From Candidatus Izemoplasmatales bacterium (lineage in GTDB: Bacteria > Bacillota_I > Bacilli_A > Izemoplasmatales > Hujiaoplasmataceae): 10,855 nucleotides of DNA. Positions 6,486-10,855 of the stretch are shown here, piece by piece. Within the stretch, counting starts at the first letter, position 1, and each line of letters opens with the position of its first letter. Location of the stretch: assembly GCA_028699855.1 (NCBI GenBank), contig JAQVTV010000021.1, forward strand, positions 1 to 10,855, read 5' to 3'. The translations under genes were made by a program, and so were the position numbers. A model generated the notes under the pieces. That model was not told where the DNA came from, searched no databases, and worked only from the letters and a program-made list of their open reading frames with translations.

Positions 6486-8825
6486 ATGAAAAAAGCCATT
6501 TTAGCCTTATTTGTCGGATTGATGTTTATTGCCGCACCATTATTTGTCAAAGCGGACACAGTGACGACACCGGTTTCCATCAGCGCGTATTTTGATGAAA
6601 CCAATTCGGATGTCTCATCCATCATTCCACCACAAACCTATGGTAGCAAAGTCAGTTTCAGCAATCATTTGCCTACTGCGCCAGAAGGGTATGAATCCTA
6701 TGAATTTGCCTATTGGATTGTCAATGGGGTTGTACGTAGCGATTTGAACTTCAATGCACAGTTCAGGGTGACGGATCATTTGGATCTTGTCGCGATTTAT
6801 CGTCCGGCGAACAAGTATGTCGTGGTATTCATGGATACCAATGGCAAGATGATTGACCTCGATTATGTGTCATCAGGTTCACCTGCGACGGCACCGAATA
6901 TTGACAACCTCACCAAGCCTGGGCTAGTGGTTCAGTCTCTGAATCCATGGAGTGTCGATTTCTCTGAAGTCACAAACAACATGGTCGTTTGGGTTCAATA
7001 TGAATCCGCTCAGGAAGTTACTTTCGATGTTTCAACCACCAATGGGACGGGTGGCGGTACCGGCCTTGAGTTCGGATCTGTCGCGTCTGTCTCAGCCAGT
7101 GAGACCAGTGGGTCCGATGTGTTCACCCATTGGGTGGATGAAAACGGAAAAGTGGTCAGTTATCAACTATCACATACCTTCACTGTCTATAAAGATACCG
7201 TCTTGACGGCTGTATACGGCGAGTCAGCGAGTCATCTGCCTTCTGTCGTCATCAGTGACCGGATGTCCTTCCACAGCAACAAGAGCTCCTATATCGGTCA
7301 ATTCTATGTGGCCGAAGGGTATGAGTTGGTCGAATATGGCATGATTACGAGCATGGTGCAAGGCTCATTTGACCTAGAGACCGAAGGAATCACTCGTTAT
7401 CAGTCTAACAAACACAATGGTCCGACCAAAGAATTCATGATGAGTATCAGCGCCGCAACTAGCCAGTATATCCGTGGATATCTTGTCGTTGAAGATGATT
7501 TGGAGCAACTTCATTATTTCTACAGCTCGATTGAAAAAACGAGAGATTTAATGTTTAGTGAATATGGCGAAGGAAGTAGTAACAATAAGTGGTACGAGTT
7601 ATATAATCCTACTGAAGAATCGATTGATTTATCAGATTATGCCATAAAGACATACTACAACGGAAGTGAAACAGAAGGAAATTCACTCACGTTTAGTCCA
7701 GATACCTTACTCAATCCAGGAGAAGTATTCGTTGTAGCAAACTCGTCTTCCAATGAGACAATCCAAGCACTGAAAAACATTACCGATGGTACAGCAAACT
7801 TCAATGGTGATGATGCTCTTGTTCTATTTAAGGGAAGCTTAGTAGTTGATATTATCGGAAAGATAGGTCAGGATCCAGGGACTAGCTGGGATGGGATTAC
7901 GGCCGATAGAACACTTACTAGGAATGTGTTCAGCCCCAATCCGTTGTGGAATCACTTAGAATGGAATGTGTTTAATATAGATACATTTGATTACATTGGA
8001 TTTCATAATAGCGATCCAACTCCAAAAGCAATTATCATATCTGGTGAGACAATAGTGGACGTAGAAATGAGCATTACTCTCTCAGCAATGGTATTGCCAT
8101 CGTCATCAAGCCAAGAAGTAACTTGGTCTTCTTCAAACACTGCGATAGCCTCTGTTGATGAGGATGGTGTTGTCTTAGGAGTTTCTGCTGGTCAAGTTAG
8201 TATTACAGCCAGATCCGTGGTTGATACAAACATTTCACAATCATTTACCGTTGTTGTAAGTGAAGAAGCTTATAGCCCAACTGTCATTATTAGTCAAGCG
8301 TATGGTGGTGGAGGCAACTCTGGTTCAGTTTACACACATGATTTTGTTGAATTATTCAATTCAACCTCAGAGACGATTTCTTTGGACGGATGGGTTCTGT
8401 ATTACGCATCAGCAACTGGTTCAACATGGACTGCGACTACATTATCTGGATCTATCGCCCCAGGAAGATACTATTTAATTCAAATGGCAAAAGGAAGCGG
8501 TGGAACAACTGCCCTTCCAACTCCAGATAAAATTGGAACAGTTGCCATGTCTGGTACTGCTTTCAAAATAGCTTTGTGTAGTAAAACAACTAGCGTTCCC
8601 ACGGGTGCAGGACCGATTGATTTGACCACTGAAGGCCTTGTTGATTTTGTGGGGGCAGGTACCGCAAATCAATATGAAGGATCAGGGAAAGCGCCCGCTC
8701 CATCTAATTCAAACTCAGTTATACGCAAAGGTGGGGACTCTCCAATAGACACAAATGACAATTCAAATGATTTTATTGCTCAGGCTGCGAACCCAAGAAA
8801 CTCATCATATGTACCTTCATCGTAG
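6486..8825 (+). CDS. Secreted InlB-repeat protein with two lamin-tail domains and a Big_2 domain
   Basis: The protein has 779 residues. The ATG at 6486 is chosen over 6450 because the latter lies inside the peptide gene, while 6486 follows the G-run and begins a Sec signal peptide (MKKAILALFVGLMFIAAP, cut probably after VKA at 23). Domains: InlB-like A (about 30-105), B (108-178, YVVVFMDTNGK), C (178-252), Fn3-like (250-350, YELVEYGMI, YIRGYLVV), lamin-tail domain 1 (355-500, WYELYNPTEESIDLSDYAI and FNGDDALVLFKG), bacterial Ig-like group 2 (515-596, VTWSSSNTAIASVDEDG), and lamin-tail domain 2 (600-779, QAYGGGGNSG, HDFVELFN). The N-terminal half matches the proteins at 2 and 8952. Lamin-tail domains often stand next to extracellular nucleases or phosphatases, but no catalytic domain is present. 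It ends without LPXTG or a membrane segment. The C-terminal part is clearly richer in A/T than the N-terminal part. Confidence 0.9.
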   Translation: MKKAILALFVGLMFIAAPLFVKADTVTTPVSISAYFDETNSDVSSIIPPQTYGSKVSFSNHLPTAPEGYESYEFAYWIVNGVVRSDLNFNAQFRVTDHLDLVAIYRPANKYVVVFMDTNGKMIDLDYVSSGSPATAPNIDNLTKPGLVVQSLNPWSVDFSEVTNNMVVWVQYESAQEVTFDVSTTNGTGGGTGLEFGSVASVSASETSGSDVFTHWVDENGKVVSYQLSHTFTVYKDTVLTAVYGESASHLPSVVISDRMSFHSNKSSYIGQFYVAEGYELVEYGMITSMVQGSFDLETEGITRYQSNKHNGPTKEFMMSISAATSQYIRGYLVVEDDLEQLHYFYSSIEKTRDLMFSEYGEGSSNNKWYELYNPTEESIDLSDYAIKTYYNGSETEGNSLTFSPDTLLNPGEVFVVANSSSNETIQALKNITDGTANFNGDDALVLFKGSLVVDIIGKIGQDPGTSWDGITADRTLTRNVFSPNPLWNHLEWNVFNIDTFDYIGFHNSDPTPKAIIISGETIVDVEMSITLSAMVLPSSSSQEVTWSSSNTAIASVDEDGVVLGVSAGQVSITARSVVDTNISQSFTVVVSEEAYSPTVIISQAYGGGGNSGSVYTHDFVELFNSTSETISLDGWVLYYASATGSTWTATTLSGSIAPGRYYLIQMAKGSGGTTALPTPDKIGTVAMSGTAFKIALCSKTTSVPTGAGPIDLTTEGLVDFVGAGTANQYEGSGKAPAPSNSNSVIRKGGDSPIDTNDNSNDFIAQAANPRNSSYVPSS
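7540..8825 (+). other. A/T-rich module (lamin-tail, Big_2, lamin-tail) within the second surface-protein gene
   Basis: Hand-counted 60-base lines give GC of about 43% (6661), 47% (6781) and 58% (7081) before the boundary. After it the counts are about 33% (7561), 35% (7801), 28% (7981), 45% (8101) and 33% (8221). Leucine codons shift towards TTA. The break lies close to the end of the Fn3-like domain, near 7530-7550, which suggests a domain acquired from a different source. Confidence 0.6.
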
Positions 8826-8860
8826 TTGACACTCATATTACTTGGAAATAATGATATATT

Positions 8861-8888
8861 GGCGCCTATTTCTTGGCGCCTTTTGTTT
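8861..8888 (+). terminator. Intrinsic terminator after the second surface protein
   Basis: GGCGCC (8861-8866) and GGCGCC (8875-8880) pair around an eight-base loop (TATTTCTT) and are followed by TTTTGTTT. The stem is short but entirely G-C. It lies 35 bases after the TAG stop. Confidence 0.8.
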
Positions 8889-8915
8889 CAAAATATTTGA
8901 TTAATGTGGTAAAAT
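8886..8915 (+). promoter_or_regulatory. Extended -10 promoter for the third surface protein
   Basis: TGGTAAAAT at 8907-8915 is an extended -10 element of the same type as at 2437 and 6283. TTTCAA at 8886-8891 is a weak -35 overlapping the terminator tail, and the same hexamer stands in front of the promoter at 2418. The leader to TTG 8952 would be about 30 bases. Confidence 0.5.
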
Positions 8916-8951
8916 ATTAAGATGAAGACACAATGGTGTAGAGGTGCTAAG

Positions 8952-10855
8952 TTGAAGATATATGTAAGAATGATATTGGTATTATTGGCTATAAGTTTTT
9001 TTCTGTTTGGCTCCGTGAAAGCGGAAGGAAATCAAAGCGTCGAACTCATTTCATACTTTGATAGTGATAATCAGGTAGAAACAGATATTTCTGGTTTAGA
9101 CTATGGCGCTAGAGTGAGTGTTTCTAATCAATTGTCTTCTCGTGATAACTACTCATTCTATCTATGGATATACAACGGTGTCATTCGTCCGGATTTACCT
9201 CTTGATTACTCGTTTGTCGTTTCGAGCAATACGGAGATTATCGGTATTTTTCGACCCAACAATCAATACGTAGCCCTCTTTGTCGATGCGAATGGCAAAC
9301 GCATCGATGTTCAATATGTGTCTCCCGGTGGAAATGCTACAGACATTGATTCAGAACTGCTTCCGGATAAACCGGGATACGAGATCGCCACAATCAAGTG
9401 GAACAAATCTCTTACAAACATTCAAACAAATACCATCTTTATCCTCCAATATCAAAAAGTAGAAGCGTCTTCATACAATGTAACCGTATCGGAAGGAACC
9501 GGTTCAGGGACCTATGGGTTCAATGAGTATGCGACAGTAGTCGCGAATGAACCGGGAATGGGAATGTACTTTTCCTATTGGATGTCCAATGGGAAAATCA
9601 TGTCTTATGAATCCACATACACTTTTACGGTTCTCGATGATGTTTCAATCGAGGCAGTATACGCTTCTGAACCTTCAGTGACGCTTCCTCTCATTTCCTT
9701 GAGCGGGAATTTGGCATTACGCATCGGTTATCATACCTATCTCGGCCAGTTTTTCCTTCCCGAAGGATTTGATTTGATCGAATATGGATTGATTACTTCA
9801 TCAGAAGAGGGCATGCTTGATTTAGGGTCTTCATCATTCGATCGTCATCAGGGATCTAGATATAATCCTTTAACAAACGAATTTGTCATGAGCATTCCCG
9901 AAGCGAACCTCAACTCCGTTCGCGCTTATCTAGTTGTCAAAGATGATTTGGGGAATCTCAGGACCTTCTATGATGAATATTTTGAGGGTGTCGAAATAGG
10001 CACATTCGCTTCTGATTTATTCTTTTCATATTACATTGAAGGGACTAGTTTTAATAAAGCATTGGGCATATATAATGGAACTGGTTCAACTATTGATTTA
10101 TCCCAATACTCGATTAATCTGTATAGCAATGGTGCATCCATAGCCAGCGCAAACATGAGTCTTAGTGGCCAGTTAGCTCATGGTGATGTGTATGTCGTAT
10201 CCCATGGAAGTGCGAATGCAACCATTTTGGCTATGGCTAATGCGACCAATAGTTCTGTCATCAATTTCAATGGTGACGATGCAATCGTATTGGTAAAAGG
10301 GTCAAGTGTTGTGGATAGTATCGGTCAGGTTGGATATAGACCATCCACAGAATGGGGGTCAGGACTTGTTTCAACCGCGGACAATACGCTCAAAAGAAAG
10401 GCATCGGTCAGTTCCGGGAGAACCGCATCAACATCAGCTTTTGATCCAAGCGTTGAATGGGATGGGTATGCTACAGATCATTCAGTCGGATTGAATCAGC
10501 ATACTATGACCGGAGGAAGCGCTCCGGTTACGGTGACATCGATCGAGGCCTTCATTGACGTTGACACATATGAGCAAGGCGAGTCGATTGATTTGACAGG
10601 GGCTTTCATCAAAGTCTTCTATAGTGATGGTACATCATCAGTCATGAGTATGACATCGGAGATGGTATCCTCATTTTCCACGTCTTTGGTGGGCACACAT
10701 AGTTTTGCCATCACCTATCAAGGAAAATCGACTGCGCTCTATTATGTCGTGACCGCACTCACTTCTTCGCATACCTTGATGATCTATGAAGTCTATGGGG
10801 GTGGAGGTAATACTGGAGCCATATATAAATACGATTATGTGGTGTTGTACAATGG
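8952..10855 (+). CDS. Secreted InlB-repeat protein with lamin-tail and Ig-like domains, 5' part (3' end outside window)
   Basis: The frame is open to the window edge: 634 codons. TTG 8952 is preferred because GAGGTG lies five bases upstream. ATG 8922 is in frame but would be at the mRNA start without a ribosome site, and ATG 8970 lacks one too. A signal peptide (MILVLLAISFFLFGSVKA, cut after A24) follows. Domains: InlB-like A (about 30-100), B (103-172, YVALFVDANGKRIDVQYVSP), C (175-245), Fn3-like (246-345), lamin-tail 1 (355-455, FNGDDAIVLVKGSSVVDSIG), an Ig-like domain of the group 3 type (529-600, YEQGESIDLTGAFIKVFYSDG), and the start of a second lamin-tail domain (609 on, VYGGGGNTGA). The order parallels the protein at 6486, with a different Ig-like type between the lamin-tail domains. 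Extracellular. The missing end might hold a catalytic domain, such as an endonuclease/exonuclease/phosphatase fold, a guess from the family context only. Confidence 0.9.
   Translation, partial: MKIYVRMILVLLAISFFLFGSVKAEGNQSVELISYFDSDNQVETDISGLDYGARVSVSNQLSSRDNYSFYLWIYNGVIRPDLPLDYSFVVSSNTEIIGIFRPNNQYVALFVDANGKRIDVQYVSPGGNATDIDSELLPDKPGYEIATIKWNKSLTNIQTNTIFILQYQKVEASSYNVTVSEGTGSGTYGFNEYATVVANEPGMGMYFSYWMSNGKIMSYESTYTFTVLDDVSIEAVYASEPSVTLPLISLSGNLALRIGYHTYLGQFFLPEGFDLIEYGLITSSEEGMLDLGSSSFDRHQGSRYNPLTNEFVMSIPEANLNSVRAYLVVKDDLGNLRTFYDEYFEGVEIGTFASDLFFSYYIEGTSFNKALGIYNGTGSTIDLSQYSINLYSNGASIASANMSLSGQLAHGDVYVVSHGSANATILAMANATNSSVINFNGDDAIVLVKGSSVVDSIGQVGYRPSTEWGSGLVSTADNTLKRKASVSSGRTASTSAFDPSVEWDGYATDHSVGLNQHTMTGGSAPVTVTSIEAFIDVDTYEQGESIDLTGAFIKVFYSDGTSSVMSMTSEMVSSFSTSLVGTHSFAITYQGKSTALYYVVTALTSSHTLMIYEVYGGGGNTGAIYKYDYVVLYN

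Noticed and set aside
1..10855. CRISPR array, tRNA, rRNA or insertion sequence
   Set aside because: I saw no regularly spaced direct repeats of that type, no tRNA-like cloverleaf and no transposase frame on either strand.

Overview
The window suggests a low- to mid-GC Gram-positive-type bacterium (Firmicutes, or a Mollicutes-like lineage such as Izemoplasmatales, Acholeplasmatales or Haloplasmatales). Supporting signs are the GGAGG-like ribosome sites, extended -10 promoters, Sec signal peptides and InlB/Listeria-Bacteroides-type repeats. TGA acts as a stop: two gene junctions are ATGA overlaps. The Mycoplasma/Spiroplasma code is therefore excluded. The lineage is an inference and I cannot name a species. 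All genes are on the + strand.

Layout: (1) 2-2347 is the 3' part of a large secreted repeat protein, followed by a strong hairpin. (2) 2463-6203 is a tight five-gene operon with overlapping ends: radical SAM/SPASM enzyme, HPr-kinase-like P-loop protein, PqqD-like peptide-binding protein, S24/S26 signal-peptidase-like protease, and an NTP_transf_5-type nucleotidyltransferase. (3) An intrinsic terminator (6241-6273) and a new promoter lead to a 44-residue peptide gene (6337-6471) with the look of a RiPP precursor. (4) Fourteen bases after that peptide, 6486-8825 encodes a second secreted repeat protein, ending in an intrinsic terminator. (5) 8952 to the window end is a third such protein, cut off by the window edge.

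Reading: the five-gene operon looks like a maturation set for a ribosomally made, modified peptide. PqqD would bind the leader, the radical SAM enzyme would modify the core, the kinase-like and nucleotidyltransferase-like proteins would decorate it, and the protease would cut it. The likely substrate is the 44-residue peptide. No lasso cyclase, lanthionine synthetase or ABC exporter is visible here. The cluster lies inside a tandem family of three paralogous secreted proteins that share an N-terminal scaffold (three InlB-like domains and an Fn3-like domain) but carry different C-terminal modules: jelly-roll pairs in the first, lamin-tail domains with Ig-like domains in the other two. The precursor appears to be co-transcribed with the second of these, an unusual arrangement.
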